A stretch of 21,859 nucleotides of DNA from Candidatus Segatella albertsiae (GCA_002451555.1 DKCU01000151.1:1-21859), one strand, 5' to 3'. Shown: positions 6,695 to 15,139, numbered from the stretch's first letter. The notes: generated by a model from the letters alone, not told the origin. Made by a program: numbers and translations.

Positions 6695-8571
6695 TGATAA
6701 ACGTTCTCAATATAGTTGACGAACGCCTGGTTGCAAAGTTTGGTTCCACCTGGGGTTGGATAATGACCAGTGAAATACCAGTCGCCCTTGTGGTTAGGAA
6801 TCGCCTCATGCAATCCCTCAAGGCTTTGGAACACGAGCTGGATAGGAGTCATCATTCCTTCTGGGCGAAGCATCTCCACAATCTTTTCGTTGATTTCCTC
6901 TGTAGTGAAAGGTTCATAGATGGCACGCACTGGGTTTACCTGCTGTTCCTTTGGTTTCGCAAGTTCAGCCTTGCAAGCCTCGTAAGTCTCCTCGATGATG
7001 CTCTCCATCTTGCGGTCTTTGAGTAGCTGGATGGCTGCACGGAACACGCAGAACTCTTCCAATCTCGCCATGTCGATACCGTAGTAATCCGGATATCGAA
7101 TCTGTGGCGCACTCGATACAACTACGATCTTCTTAGGATGCAAGCGATCGAGGATGCGGAGAATACTCTCCTTCAAGGTTGTACCACGCACAATACTATC
7201 ATCGATGATGACGAGGTTATCTACATGTGGCTCGATGCTTCCGTAAGTCACATCATATACATGGCTCGCCAAGTCGTTGCGGCTGTTGCCCTCAGTGATG
7301 AAGGTACGGAGCTTAATGTCCTTCCATGCAATCTTCTCTGAACGAACATAATCACCGAGAATTTCCTGCAATTCTTCCTTGGTAGGAATATGACCAAGGT
7401 TGGCAATCTTCTCTATCTTGGTATCGTTGAGATACTGCTTGAAGCCACTCAACATTCCATAGTAAGCCACCTCGGCAGTATTTGGGATGTAGCTGAACAC
7501 TGAGTGATCCACGTCATAGTCAATCGCCTTCAAGATAGGCTGAGTCAACTGTTCACCGAGTTTCTTGCGCTCCTGATAGATATCCTTGTCTGAACCTCGG
7601 CTGAAGTAGATGCGCTCGAAGGAGCAAGCGGAATCACCCTTCTGCTCCATGATGCGCTCGATGCTGCACTCGCCATTCTTCTTTACGAGAAGAGCGGTAC
7701 CTGGCATCAACTCCTTCACCTCGTCTGCCTCCAAGTCGAAGGTGGTCTGGAGCACAGGACGCTCACTCGCCAACACAACGATTTCATCATTTTTATAATA
7801 GAAAGCTGGACGGATGCCCCAAGGGTCTCTCATCGAGAACATCTCGCCAGAGCCAGTGATACCGCAAACCACATAACCGCCATCGAAATCCTTCATCGTG
7901 GTCTTGAGCACGTTGCTCATCTTCACGTGATCCTCTATATAGTTGGTGATGTCGAGGTTCTCCATCTCCATAGCCTTGGCAGCCACGAAGTTGCGCTCCA
8001 CCTCACGGTCGAGACGGTGTCCCATCAGTTCGAGCATGATGTAAGTGTCGCTGTAGATGCGAGGGCTCTGACCTTTCTCGGTCAACTCATGGAAAATCTC
8101 ATCGACATTGGTCATATTGAAGTTACCGCACAAGCAGAGGTTCTTCGCCTTCCAGTTGTTGCGGCGCAAGAATGGGTGAACATACTGGATGCCACTCTTG
8201 CCAGTAGTACTATAGCGCAAGTGCCCCATATAGAGTTCGCCAGCGAAAGGCAGTTCCTCCTTTGCAAACTTAGCGTCGGCAAGTTGCTCAGGCGTCAAGT
8301 CCTTGAAGTTGGCATTTGCCTTGCCGAAGATTTCGGTCACGGCGTTCTTGCCCTCGGCACGTTCACGGAACATATATTCATGTCCTGGCTTACCGCCGAG
8401 TTTCACACAAGCCATACCAGCACCCTCCTGTCCACGGTTGTGCTGCTTCTCCATCATCAGATAGAGTTTGTTGAGTGCGTACATCCAAGTACCGTACTTC
8501 TGCTGGTAATACTCCAGTGGCTTGAGCAATCTAATCATTGCCACGCCACATTCATGCTTCAATGGTTCCAT
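6688..8571 (-). CDS. Long PurF-like amidophosphoribosyltransferase paralogue
   Basis: A 627-residue protein of the PurF type: an N-terminal class II (Ntn) glutaminase domain and a C-terminal phosphoribosyltransferase domain. The presumed nucleophile is Cys8 (HECGVAMIRL), so a 7-residue propeptide would have to be cleaved. RGQEGAGMA, MGHLRYSTTGKS, GNFNMTN and RDPWGIRPAFYY are typical glutaminase motifs. The PRPP loop VIIDDSIVRGTTLKES is at about 454-469. It is longer than canonical PurF (about 470-510) because of extra sequence before the PRPP loop (IPTKEELQEILGDYVRSEKI region) and a C-terminal tail of about 100 residues ending near GDWYFTGHYPTPGGTKLCN. The usual PVPDSG block reads YIPNTAEVAYYG. 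It heads a probable operon with carA and carB (gap 94 bases). PRPP amination is the family reaction; its actual substrate is uncertain. Confidence 0.85.
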   Translation of the reverse strand: MEPLKHECGVAMIRLLKPLEYYQQKYGTWMYALNKLYLMMEKQHNRGQEGAGMACVKLGGKPGHEYMFRERAEGKNAVTEIFGKANANFKDLTPEQLADAKFAKEELPFAGELYMGHLRYSTTGKSGIQYVHPFLRRNNWKAKNLCLCGNFNMTNVDEIFHELTEKGQSPRIYSDTYIMLELMGHRLDREVERNFVAAKAMEMENLDITNYIEDHVKMSNVLKTTMKDFDGGYVVCGITGSGEMFSMRDPWGIRPAFYYKNDEIVVLASERPVLQTTFDLEADEVKELMPGTALLVKKNGECSIERIMEQKGDSACSFERIYFSRGSDKDIYQERKKLGEQLTQPILKAIDYDVDHSVFSYIPNTAEVAYYGMLSGFKQYLNDTKIEKIANLGHIPTKEELQEILGDYVRSEKIAWKDIKLRTFITEGNSRNDLASHVYDVTYGSIEPHVDNLVIIDDSIVRGTTLKESILRILDRLHPKKIVVVSSAPQIRYPDYYGIDMARLEEFCVFRAAIQLLKDRKMESIIEETYEACKAELAKPKEQQVNPVRAIYEPFTTEEINEKIVEMLRPEGMMTPIQLVFQSLEGLHEAIPNHKGDWYFTGHYPTPGGTKLCNQAFVNYIENVYHK

Positions 8572-8613
8572 CTCTCTATTATCCTTATCTTGTTTTAGTT
8601 AAATTTGAATATT

Positions 8614-8653
8614 CTAAAAAAAAGGGAATCGCTAAGAAATGGCGAATCCCTTT
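8614..8653 (-). terminator. Terminator after glmS
   Basis: Minus strand: AAAGGGA-T-TCGC, a 9-base loop, GCGA-T-TCCCTTT, with one central mismatch, followed by T8 (8621-8614 region). It lies 7 bases past the glmS stop and separates glmS from the purF-like operon. No clear -33/-7 promoter was found in the 42 bases left before the purF-like ATG, so its promoter is either weak or overlaps the terminator. Confidence 0.75.
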
Positions 8654-8659
8654 AAAATA

Positions 8660-10564
8660 TCATTCAACGGTAACTGACTTCGCCAAGTTTCTTGGTTGGT
8701 CAACATCTTTTCCCTTACATACAGCCACATGATAAGCCAATAGCTGCAAAGGTATGGTAGCCAACAATGGCTCCAAGCACTCCAATGTCTCAGGGAGTTC
8801 AATCACTTCATCGGCAATCTTGGAAATAGTCTCATCGCCCTTGCTAACAATAGCAATGACACGACCTTTTCGAGCCTTGATTTCCTGAATATTCGACAAA
8901 ACTTTCTCGTACATAAAGTTATGGGTAGCAATAACAACCACTGGCATATCGCTATCAATGAGGGCAATAGGTCCATGCTTCATCTCAGCAGCAGGATAAC
9001 CCTCAGCGTGGATGTAGCTAATTTCCTTCAACTTCAACGCTCCTTCCAAAGCCACAGGATACTGGAATCCACGACCCAAGTAAATGAAGTTGCGAGCGTA
9101 AGTAAATGTACGACTTAAATCTGCAATCTTATTGTTTAACTTCAACACATCCTTCATCTTCTCAGGAATATGCCAAAGCTGCTCTGTTATCTTCTGATAT
9201 TCAGCGTCCGTAATAGTACCTTTTTCCTTTCCAATCGCAAGAGCCAAAAGGACCAAGACGGTAACCTGACCCGTAAATGCCTTGGTAGAAGCAACACCAA
9301 TCTCGGGTCCTACGTGAATATAAGTACCCGTATCAGTCTCTCGAGCGATACTTGAGCCAATGGAATTACAAATACCATATATAAACGCACCTGCCTCCTT
9401 AGCTAACTTGATGGCAGCCAAGGTATCGGCAGTCTCGCCACTCTGCGAGATTGCAATGACAACATCATCTTTCGTCACTACAGGATTGCGATAACGGAAC
9501 TCGGAAGCATACTCCACCTCAACAGGCACACGACAATAGTTCTCTATCATCTGTTTGCCAATGAGTCCGGCATGCCAAGAAGTACCACAAGCTACGATGA
9601 TGAATCGCTTAGCATTCAATAGTTGCTGACGATGGTCAGTAATGGAACTGAGCACCACTCCCATTTCAGTTTCCTTCTTGGTAGTAGCCTCATCGCCATC
9701 GGTCATCACACGAGTCTCGACCGTACGGCTCACCACACGACCACGCATACAGTTACGCAAACATTCAGGCTGTTCGAAGATTTCCTTCAACATAAAATGA
9801 GGGAAACCGCCCTTCTCTATCTGACCAAGGTCAATATCGACAGTCTGCACCTCAGGATTGAGCTTTACATTTTGGATATTTACAACTTGCAGTTCCTCAC
9901 CAAGGCGCATCACGGCAATGTTGCCATCCTCCAAATAAACCACCTTGTCAGTATATTCTATGATAGGACTGGCATCAGAGCCCAAATAGAAGTCACCTTC
10001 CTTGCCGATACCTACTACCAATGGACTTTGCTTGCGAGCAGCAATAATCTGGTTAGGATTACGCTTATCAAGAAGAGCAATGGCGTATGCGCCAATCACC
10101 TGACGAAGAGCCACCTGAACAGCAGTCAACAAATCAAGATTCTTCTTCACCTGAATATACTCTATCAACTGAACCAAAACTTCGGTATCGGTATCGCTTC
10201 TAAAAGTAACACCCTTGGAAATCAGGTTTTTCTTAATGTCGGCATAGTTCTCAATAATACCATTGTGAATGATGGCAAGATTCTTGGAAGAAGAATAATG
10301 AGGATGTGCATTCACTGAAGAAGGTTCACCATGAGTAGCCCAACGAGTATGAGCGATGCCCACAGTACCTGTAATATTCTTATCGGAGCAAAAATTCTCA
10401 AGATCTGCTACCTTACCTTTTGTCTTATATACATTTAAAGCACCATCATCATTGATGAGCGCAACACCGGCAGAATCGTATCCACGATATTCCAATCGTT
10501 TCAAGCCCTTAATCAAAACCGGATATGCATCGTGCTTACCTAAATATCCAACAATACCACACAT
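8660..10564 (-). CDS. glmS: Glutamine--fructose-6-phosphate aminotransferase (isomerizing)
   Basis: Makes glucosamine 6-phosphate from fructose 6-phosphate and glutamine, the entry step to UDP-GlcNAc, peptidoglycan and lipopolysaccharide. It has 634 residues (E. coli 609). The class II glutaminase domain starts MCGIVGYLG with nucleophile Cys2 and continues with RLEYRGYDSAGVA, AHTRWATHG and HNGIIENY. Two SIS sugar-isomerase domains follow (VACGTSWHAG ... AISQSGETADTLAA from about 335; GRGFQYPVALEGALKLKEISYIHAEGYPAAEMKHGPIA from about 500), and the C-terminus is PRNLAKSVTVE. Extra length lies in the linker (DGDEATTKKETEMG). It is 79 bases downstream of the export-protein gene and may share its transcript. 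No glmS ribozyme structure was recognised upstream. Confidence 0.97.
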   Translation of the reverse strand: MCGIVGYLGKHDAYPVLIKGLKRLEYRGYDSAGVALINDDGALNVYKTKGKVADLENFCSDKNITGTVGIAHTRWATHGEPSSVNAHPHYSSSKNLAIIHNGIIENYADIKKNLISKGVTFRSDTDTEVLVQLIEYIQVKKNLDLLTAVQVALRQVIGAYAIALLDKRNPNQIIAARKQSPLVVGIGKEGDFYLGSDASPIIEYTDKVVYLEDGNIAVMRLGEELQVVNIQNVKLNPEVQTVDIDLGQIEKGGFPHFMLKEIFEQPECLRNCMRGRVVSRTVETRVMTDGDEATTKKETEMGVVLSSITDHRQQLLNAKRFIIVACGTSWHAGLIGKQMIENYCRVPVEVEYASEFRYRNPVVTKDDVVIAISQSGETADTLAAIKLAKEAGAFIYGICNSIGSSIARETDTGTYIHVGPEIGVASTKAFTGQVTVLVLLALAIGKEKGTITDAEYQKITEQLWHIPEKMKDVLKLNNKIADLSRTFTYARNFIYLGRGFQYPVALEGALKLKEISYIHAEGYPAAEMKHGPIALIDSDMPVVVIATHNFMYEKVLSNIQEIKARKGRVIAIVSKGDETISKIADEVIELPETLECLEPLLATIPLQLLAYHVAVCKGKDVDQPRNLAKSVTVE

Positions 10565-10643
10565 ATTATAAATAATATATTATAAATGTCAAATTATAAC
10601 CATTGTTCGCTTACCATAATGTCAATGCGACCCAAATAGCCTA

Positions 10644-11429
10644 TCATTTACACAAGCTAACTGTAAGAGTTGCCAAAGAAATGATAGAAGAAACCAAACC
10701 AATCCAGAATGTTATTGAGTTACTCAAGCCAGCAGTTCCTTTCTTGGCTCCATTTGGCTCAACATACACAATATCATTCTGTTGCAAGTAGAAATAAGGA
10801 GAATTGATAAGATTGGCATCCGTCATATCCAAGCGATGGGCCTCCTTGCGACCTGTAGCATCCTCACGAATCAGCAAGATGTTCTTACGTTTACCTTGCA
10901 ACCCCAAGTCACCACTTTGAGCCAAAGCTTCCACGATGCTTATCTTCTCATTAGGAACAGTCACTACGCCAGGGCTACCCACTTCACCTGTCACAACAAC
11001 ACGGAAACTAGCCATACGAACGGTAACCAATGGAAGTTCGCCATCCTTAAAATAAGGTTGAATCTTTGATTTAACCAAATTCTCGCATTCACGAGCAGTC
11101 AATCCCAAGACTTTGATTTTGCCAACAACCGGAAACTCAATGCATCCCTCATTATCTACCAAATAATACTGAAGATTTTGGTTTTGAGACGAAGAACCCA
11201 TTGATTTCGAATAAAGATTGAATGGTTCTGCCAAATCCTCGTTAGCAGCTTTTACAATGATTGACAGTTGGTCCTTTGGCATGATCCGAGCATCATACAA
11301 CATTCTCGACGCGCTCAAATTCAAAGAATCAATATTTTGGAAATAAGCCACCTGCTTAGCACTTCCACAACTGCTAAGCGACAACACAACAGTCATTGCG
11401 ACTACCACTGCAACTAATAGTTTTTTCAT
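10644..11429 (-). CDS. Wza-like polysaccharide export lipoprotein
   Basis: A 261-residue outer-membrane-type lipoprotein: MKKLLVAVVVAMTV signal and lipobox SLSSC with Cys21. A Poly_export domain follows at about 45-130 (YDARIMPKDQLSIIV ... EGCIEFPVVGKIKVLGLTARE), then an SLBB-like domain (ASFRVVVTGEVGSPGVVTVPNEKISIVEALAQSGDL pattern). A hydrophobic C-terminal helix at about 235-259 (ITFWIGLVSSIISLATLTVSL) follows. This matches proteins that form the channel for capsule or exopolysaccharide export. No glycosyltransferases, Wzc or polymerase genes are nearby, so it is an orphan export gene or its partners are elsewhere. The start at ATG 11429 is chosen over an upstream TTG. Its promoter is at 11458-11489. 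Confidence 0.85.
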   Translation of the reverse strand: MKKLLVAVVVAMTVVLSLSSCGSAKQVAYFQNIDSLNLSASRMLYDARIMPKDQLSIIVKAANEDLAEPFNLYSKSMGSSSQNQNLQYYLVDNEGCIEFPVVGKIKVLGLTARECENLVKSKIQPYFKDGELPLVTVRMASFRVVVTGEVGSPGVVTVPNEKISIVEALAQSGDLGLQGKRKNILLIREDATGRKEAHRLDMTDANLINSPYFYLQQNDIVYVEPNGAKKGTAGLSNSITFWIGLVSSIISLATLTVSLCK

Positions 11430-11457
11430 CGTTGACAATCAATTTAAAATTTTGGTG

Positions 11458-11489
11458 CAAAATTAATGTTTTTTTTTAATATCAGCAAA
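11458..11489 (-). promoter_or_regulatory. Promoter of the export-lipoprotein gene (and perhaps glmS)
   Basis: Minus strand TTTG (11489-11486), 20 bases including an A9 run, then TAATTTTG (11465-11458), an exact match to the Bacteroidota consensus. The ATG is 29 bases downstream of the -7 element. Confidence 0.8.
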
Positions 11490-11517
11490 TGTTTATGCCA
11501 CAAATTACTTAAAAGAT

Positions 11518-11573
11518 AAAAAAAAGTCAGGACACTCATGGAAACTAGGTCAAAATCTCCATGAAATGCCCTG
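11518..11573 (-). terminator. Terminator after pyk
   Basis: Minus strand: CAGG outer arm, TCATGGA inner arm, loop, TCCATGA, then CCTG, followed by GACTTTTTTTT. The inner 7-bp stem and outer 4-bp stem are separated by short unpaired bases. It lies about 40 bases after the pyk stop. Confidence 0.75.
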
Positions 11574-11610
11574 GCAAGGTCTCGCTATGTCTTTAACATA
11601 GGCAAATATA

Positions 11611-13059
11611 TTATTCAATGCCATTCGAAGGCAAATTGAAAGTATAACTATTATCAAAAATCTTCTTTACCTTGTTGATTTCGACAAAAGTCGTGCCACC
11701 TCCTTCACCGAAGCTACCACTTAGATAAGCTATCTTATCATCCTCCTGTAGATACCCCTTCTGTCGGAGCATACGGACCGCCGCCGTAAACATGGCCTTG
11801 GTAGAAATCTGATCTTTCTGATAGATAGGAATAACGCCATAGCTCAAATTCAACCAACGCTGCAACTTCTCCTTGTAGCAAATAGCCAATACCGGATTTG
11901 GACCACGGAACGCAGCCAAGTCACGAGCCGTCTGACCCGTCTCACCATCTGTAATAATACCAGCTACGCCCAACTGTTTAGTTGCCTCAATAGCCGCATG
12001 AGCCAAGAATAATTTCTGGTCAACTTCCACACCATCCATTGGATCTATATCATTACGAGGCGACTTGTCCTTCTCCGCTTGCTCTGCAATACGAGCCATG
12101 GTTTGGACTGCCTCCAAAGGATACTTTCCACTTGCAGTTTCACCACTCAACATCAAAGCATCCGTGCGATAGAAAATAGCATTGGCTATATCTGTAACTT
12201 CAGCACGAGTTGGCCGAGGATTATGAATCATTGTATGAAGCATCTGAGTTGCCACTATGACAGGTTTCTTTGCCTTCACACACTTCTCTATGATACTACG
12301 TTGGATGCCAGGGATTCTCTCTATAGGAACTTCTATACCCAAGTCACCACGGGCAATCATGATACCATAGGATGCTTCTATAATTTCATCAATGTTGTCA
12401 ACACCCTCTTGGTTTTCTATCTTAGAGATAATTTTAATATCACTGTTATGGGCATCCAAAATATCCTGCACAGCCTTTACGTCGGCAGCATTGCGCACAA
12501 ACGAGTGAGCAATGAAGTCAATGTCAAGCTGAATGGCAAGAAGAATATTCTTACGATCTTTTTCCGTCAATGCAGGCAGGTCTATGTGTTCACCAGGAAC
12601 ATTCACACTTTTATGAGCCCCCAATGTACCTTCATTCTGAACTTGCGCAACAAGCATAGGTCCTTGGTTCTCAATCACCTTCATATCAAGCTCACCATCA
12701 TCAAACAGCAAATCATCTCCAACCTTGACATCAGCAGCAATATCAGGATAGCTTACATTGACGATATCATGAGATGAGTCCATCTCTGGGCGTCCGAAAA
12801 TCTTCACCACATCACCTATATTATAATGTATAGGCTCAGCAACACCTGTTGTACGAACCTCAGGTCCCTTGGTATCAATCATGATGCCAATGTGTGGAGA
12901 GACGGCTCTCACGTTCTTGACGATAGTACGAATACCTTCCTCTGTAGCATGAGCAGTATTCATGCGAACCACATTCATTCCGGCAAAAAAAAGCTTGCGA
13001 ATGAAATCCTGATCACAACGGCGGTCGCTGATTGAAGCGACGATTTTTGTTTGTTTCAT
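11611..13059 (-). CDS. pyk: Pyruvate kinase
   Basis: The last step of glycolysis: PEP plus ADP to pyruvate plus ATP. It has 482 residues, normal for a bacterial enzyme. TKIVASISD starts the barrel; IDTKGPEVRT (62-70), the beta-barrel B domain with FDDGELDM, KIENQEGVDNIDEI, IMIARGDLGIEVP, NPRPTRAEVTDIANAI and TDALMLSGETASGKYPLEAV follow in order, then the C-terminal allosteric domain. The usual RLNFSHG near the N-terminus reads RMNTAHA (32-38), so the Ser that helps bind K+ in muscle-type enzymes is Ala, while the Glu of TKGPE, linked to K+ dependence, is kept. Its own promoter (13126-13156) and terminator make it a monocistron. Confidence 0.97.
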   Translation of the reverse strand: MKQTKIVASISDRRCDQDFIRKLFFAGMNVVRMNTAHATEEGIRTIVKNVRAVSPHIGIMIDTKGPEVRTTGVAEPIHYNIGDVVKIFGRPEMDSSHDIVNVSYPDIAADVKVGDDLLFDDGELDMKVIENQGPMLVAQVQNEGTLGAHKSVNVPGEHIDLPALTEKDRKNILLAIQLDIDFIAHSFVRNAADVKAVQDILDAHNSDIKIISKIENQEGVDNIDEIIEASYGIMIARGDLGIEVPIERIPGIQRSIIEKCVKAKKPVIVATQMLHTMIHNPRPTRAEVTDIANAIFYRTDALMLSGETASGKYPLEAVQTMARIAEQAEKDKSPRNDIDPMDGVEVDQKLFLAHAAIEATKQLGVAGIITDGETGQTARDLAAFRGPNPVLAICYKEKLQRWLNLSYGVIPIYQKDQISTKAMFTAAVRMLRQKGYLQEDDKIAYLSGSFGEGGGTTFVEINKVKKIFDNSYTFNLPSNGIE

Positions 13060-13125
13060 ATCCTTATTACCTTATTCAATTTCTCAAATTTTCATGTAAG
13101 AAAGCAACTTTCTACAATTTTTCTG

Positions 13126-13156
13126 CAAAGATACAGCAAATCACAGACAATACAAA
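13126..13156 (-). promoter_or_regulatory. Promoter of pyk
   Basis: Minus strand TTTG (13156-13153), 19 bases, TATCTTTG (13133-13126). This leaves a 5' untranslated leader of about 60 bases before the pyk ATG at 13059. Confidence 0.85.
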
Positions 13157-13160
13157 ATTT

Positions 13161-13199
13161 AGAAGAAACTTTTTTTATTTTTTATCGAAGTTTCTTTCT
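13161..13199. other. Hairpin at the lemA 3' end
   Basis: GAAACTT (13165-13171) and AAGTTTC (13188-13194) pair, extended imperfectly by AGAA/TTCT, around an AT-only loop that includes the lemA stop region. There is no T-run on the minus strand after it, so it is at best a weak lemA terminator. It abuts the pyk -33 box. Confidence 0.35.
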
Positions 13200-13791
13200 A
13201 AATGTCCAAGTCGGGAGCCTTTTCACTTCCAGTCGAAGCCTCAAACTTTGGCATTGTCTGAAATCCGAACAATCTCGCAACTATTGCACCTGGCATCGTA
13301 CGAACTTTCAAATTATAAGCCTGTACCGCATCATTGTATTTCCGACGAGCTTCGCCTATACGATTTTCCGTACCTTCCTCCTGTACTTGCAAAGACCTAA
13401 AATTCTCACTTGCCTTCAATTCAGGATACTGTTCTGCCACCACCATCAAACGAGAGAATGCAGATGCTAGTTCTCCCTGTGCATCAGTATATGCCTTCAA
13501 CTTTTCTGGAGTCAAGTTGTCTGCATCCAATTTCACTTGCCCCACAGAAGCACGAGCCTTAGCAACCGCCTCGTAAGTTTCTTTCTCGTGTTTGGCATAA
13601 GCCTTGACTATCTTAGCTAGTTGTGGCATCATATCGGCACGACGTTGATATTGCGTCTGTACATTTGAAAGTTCCGTTGTAGCCTTTTCCTGATACTCCA
13701 CAAAACCATTGTAGCAACTGATAGAATACACAACCAATATTGCCAACACACCCAAAACAACCCAAAGGGTCAAATTTTTCTTGTTATTCAT
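13198..13791 (-). CDS. lemA: LemA family protein
   Basis: This 197-residue protein has one N-terminal membrane helix (about 8-26, LTLWVVLGVLAILVVYSIS) followed by a long alpha-helical domain. Family hallmarks are YNGFVEYQEKATTELSNVQTQYQRRADMMPQL, VAKARASV, the RLMVVAEQYPELKASENF block and EARRKYNDAVQAYN. The topology places the helical part outside the cytoplasm. LemA genes often sit beside a TPM-domain gene, as here (52-base gap), suggesting a joint envelope function; the biochemical role is not established. Confidence 0.93.
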   Translation of the reverse strand: MNNKKNLTLWVVLGVLAILVVYSISCYNGFVEYQEKATTELSNVQTQYQRRADMMPQLAKIVKAYAKHEKETYEAVAKARASVGQVKLDADNLTPEKLKAYTDAQGELASAFSRLMVVAEQYPELKASENFRSLQVQEEGTENRIGEARRKYNDAVQAYNLKVRTMPGAIVARLFGFQTMPKFEASTGSEKAPDLDI

Positions 13792-13843
13792 TGTATATCA
13801 TTTTATATTATTATTTCTTATATTATAGCATCATTTAATATCA

Positions 13844-14677
13844 TCACCATCCGCCGCCAGAGCCTCCTCCTCCGAAGGTTCCACCGCCAAAAGAACCTCC
13901 CGAGAATCCACTGAAAGAGCTCCCTGACGAAAAGCCGCCTCCACCACCAAGGAAGAAAGGCGGGAACCAGTCATCATCGCGACACCTATGAGAAGCAGAT
14001 TGACGTTTACTAGATGGCTTACGTTTCACGATGCCCATTTCTTCCAAGACATATCTTATCAAGAAAAACAAAGGAACACCAAAACACAAAAGCAGGAAAA
14101 AGACGACAAAACCCCAATCATCATCACTTACCGGGCCATCGTCAACCTCCTCAATACCCGTACGTCCACTTTTCACCTTATTATATATAGCCTTGCTCGT
14201 TTGAAGAACCGCCATCCCCGGATGATTTTCCCTCATGTTGCCCACGATGCAAGCCCGAGCAATGTCATCACAATCAACATCCGTCAACTCTCCTTCCAAA
14301 CCCATACCAGGAGCTATGAAATACTTGTGATCCTCTACTGCAATGACAACAACCAGACCTCGACGAGAAGCCTTATAACCTATACCATATTTATTGCCTA
14401 TGTCTTGTGCCATCCTGAAAGCATCTTGGTTTACGGAATGTCCCACTATAACAAAAACATTTTGCACCCCACATTCCACATTGAGTTTTCTAAGGTAGAA
14501 ATTAGCAGAATCTTTGACAGCCTTATCCAAATAGCCATCAGGGTCGGACACATATTGGGTAGAATCCTTAAGATAAGGTATAGGCACGTCATCTGCACTC
14601 CATTCCTGTTTGGCAGAAACAAAGAAGACATGAAAAAACAAAGCCAAAATGACCCAAAAATATCTTTTAAAAATCAT
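13844..14677 (-). CDS. TPM-domain membrane protein with Gly/Ser-rich tail
   Basis: This 277-residue protein has a signal peptide at 1-22 (ending VSAKQ) and a TPM domain (formerly DUF477) at about 40-170 with YVSDPDGYLD, NKYGIGYKASRRGLVVVIAVEDHKYFIAPG and LEGELTD. A membrane helix lies at about 189-211, then a short basic segment (KRKPSSKRQSASHR), and the Gly/Ser/Phe-rich end at 244-277 consists of FGGG- and FSGG-like steps ending GGGSGGGW. The TPM domain is expected outside the membrane and the tail inside. Similar Gly-rich ends are common in YgcG-type TPM proteins. It is probably co-transcribed with lemA from the promoter at 14697-14728. Confidence 0.9.
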   Translation of the reverse strand: MIFKRYFWVILALFFHVFFVSAKQEWSADDVPIPYLKDSTQYVSDPDGYLDKAVKDSANFYLRKLNVECGVQNVFVIVGHSVNQDAFRMAQDIGNKYGIGYKASRRGLVVVIAVEDHKYFIAPGMGLEGELTDVDCDDIARACIVGNMRENHPGMAVLQTSKAIYNKVKSGRTGIEEVDDGPVSDDDWGFVVFFLLLCFGVPLFFLIRYVLEEMGIVKRKPSSKRQSASHRCRDDDWFPPFFLGGGGGFSSGSSFSGFSGGSFGGGTFGGGGSGGGW

Positions 14678-14696
14678 GTATTTTACGTTTTTGGCG

Positions 14697-14728
14697 CAAA
14701 ATTACACAATAAAAACCTTATATGCAAG
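14697..14728 (-). promoter_or_regulatory. Promoter of the TPM/lemA pair
   Basis: Minus strand CTTG (14728-14725, one mismatch to TTTG), 20 bases, TAATTTTG (14704-14697). The ATG is 20 bases downstream of the -7 box. Confidence 0.7.
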
Positions 14729-14767
14729 TACTTAGACAATTATTTTTGCAAAAAAACGCTTAACTTT

Positions 14768-14798
14768 TTTGTTATATCATAAAAAACTTGTATCTTTG
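14768..14798 (+). promoter_or_regulatory. Promoter of the HU gene
   Basis: TTTG (14768-14771), 19 bases, TATCTTTG (14791-14798), a full consensus match, 42 bases upstream of the HU ATG. It is divergent from the TPM/lemA promoter; the two -33 boxes lie 39 bases apart. Confidence 0.88.
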
Positions 14799-14839
14799 CA
14801 CACCGATTTAGATTAACAAGTAAATAATTAAAGAGAATT

Positions 14840-15139
14840 ATGACTAAAGCAGATATCATTAACGAGGTGTCTATAGCAACAGGATTGCCAAAAAAAGATG
14901 TTGGCGTCGTAGTAGAGGCATTTATGGAGCAAGTGAAGCTCAGTCTTGTCGAGAAAAAAGAAAACGTATATCTTCGCGGTTTCGGTAGCTTCAATATCAA
15001 GCACAGAGCAGCAAAGACAGCACGTAACATTTCAAAGAATACAACCCTCACCATCCCAGCTCATGACTTGCCAAACTTCAAGCCATCCAAGAGCTTCATC
15101 GCAGAAATGCTTGGCGAGAAGGTTACAGCCGAAGATTAA
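14840..15139 (+). CDS. HU/IHF-family DNA-binding protein
   Basis: A 99-residue histone-like protein that bends DNA as a dimer. The N-terminal helices MTKADIINEVSIATGLPKKDVGVVVEAFM and the LRGFGSFNIKHRAAKTARNISKNTTLTIP arm match the family, including GFGSF before the arm and the arm-tip Pro region. The usual RNP tip reads ARNISKN. FKPSKSF closes the fold, followed by a short acidic end (EKVTAED). It is the first gene of a plus-strand set with the small basic protein (gap 77 bases) and RNase G. HU or an IHF-like subunit cannot be separated by sequence alone. Confidence 0.93.
   Translation: MTKADIINEVSIATGLPKKDVGVVVEAFMEQVKLSLVEKKENVYLRGFGSFNIKHRAAKTARNISKNTTLTIPAHDLPNFKPSKSFIAEMLGEKVTAED

Noticed and set aside
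8572..8613. Promoter of the purF-like operon
   Set aside because: No TTTG / TAnnTTTG pair at proper spacing could be found; start site unknown.
10565..10643. glmS ribozyme or other riboswitch before glmS
   Set aside because: The 79-base gap is AT-rich and too short, with no recognisable ribozyme core.
13032..13470. Plus-strand frames opposite lemA and the pyk leader
   Set aside because: AT-rich, no family likeness, and they conflict with lemA and the pyk promoter.
14988..15022. RNP motif of HU reading ARN as a sign of a broken gene
   Set aside because: The rest of the arm and fold is complete; the change is within the variation of Bacteroidota HU proteins.
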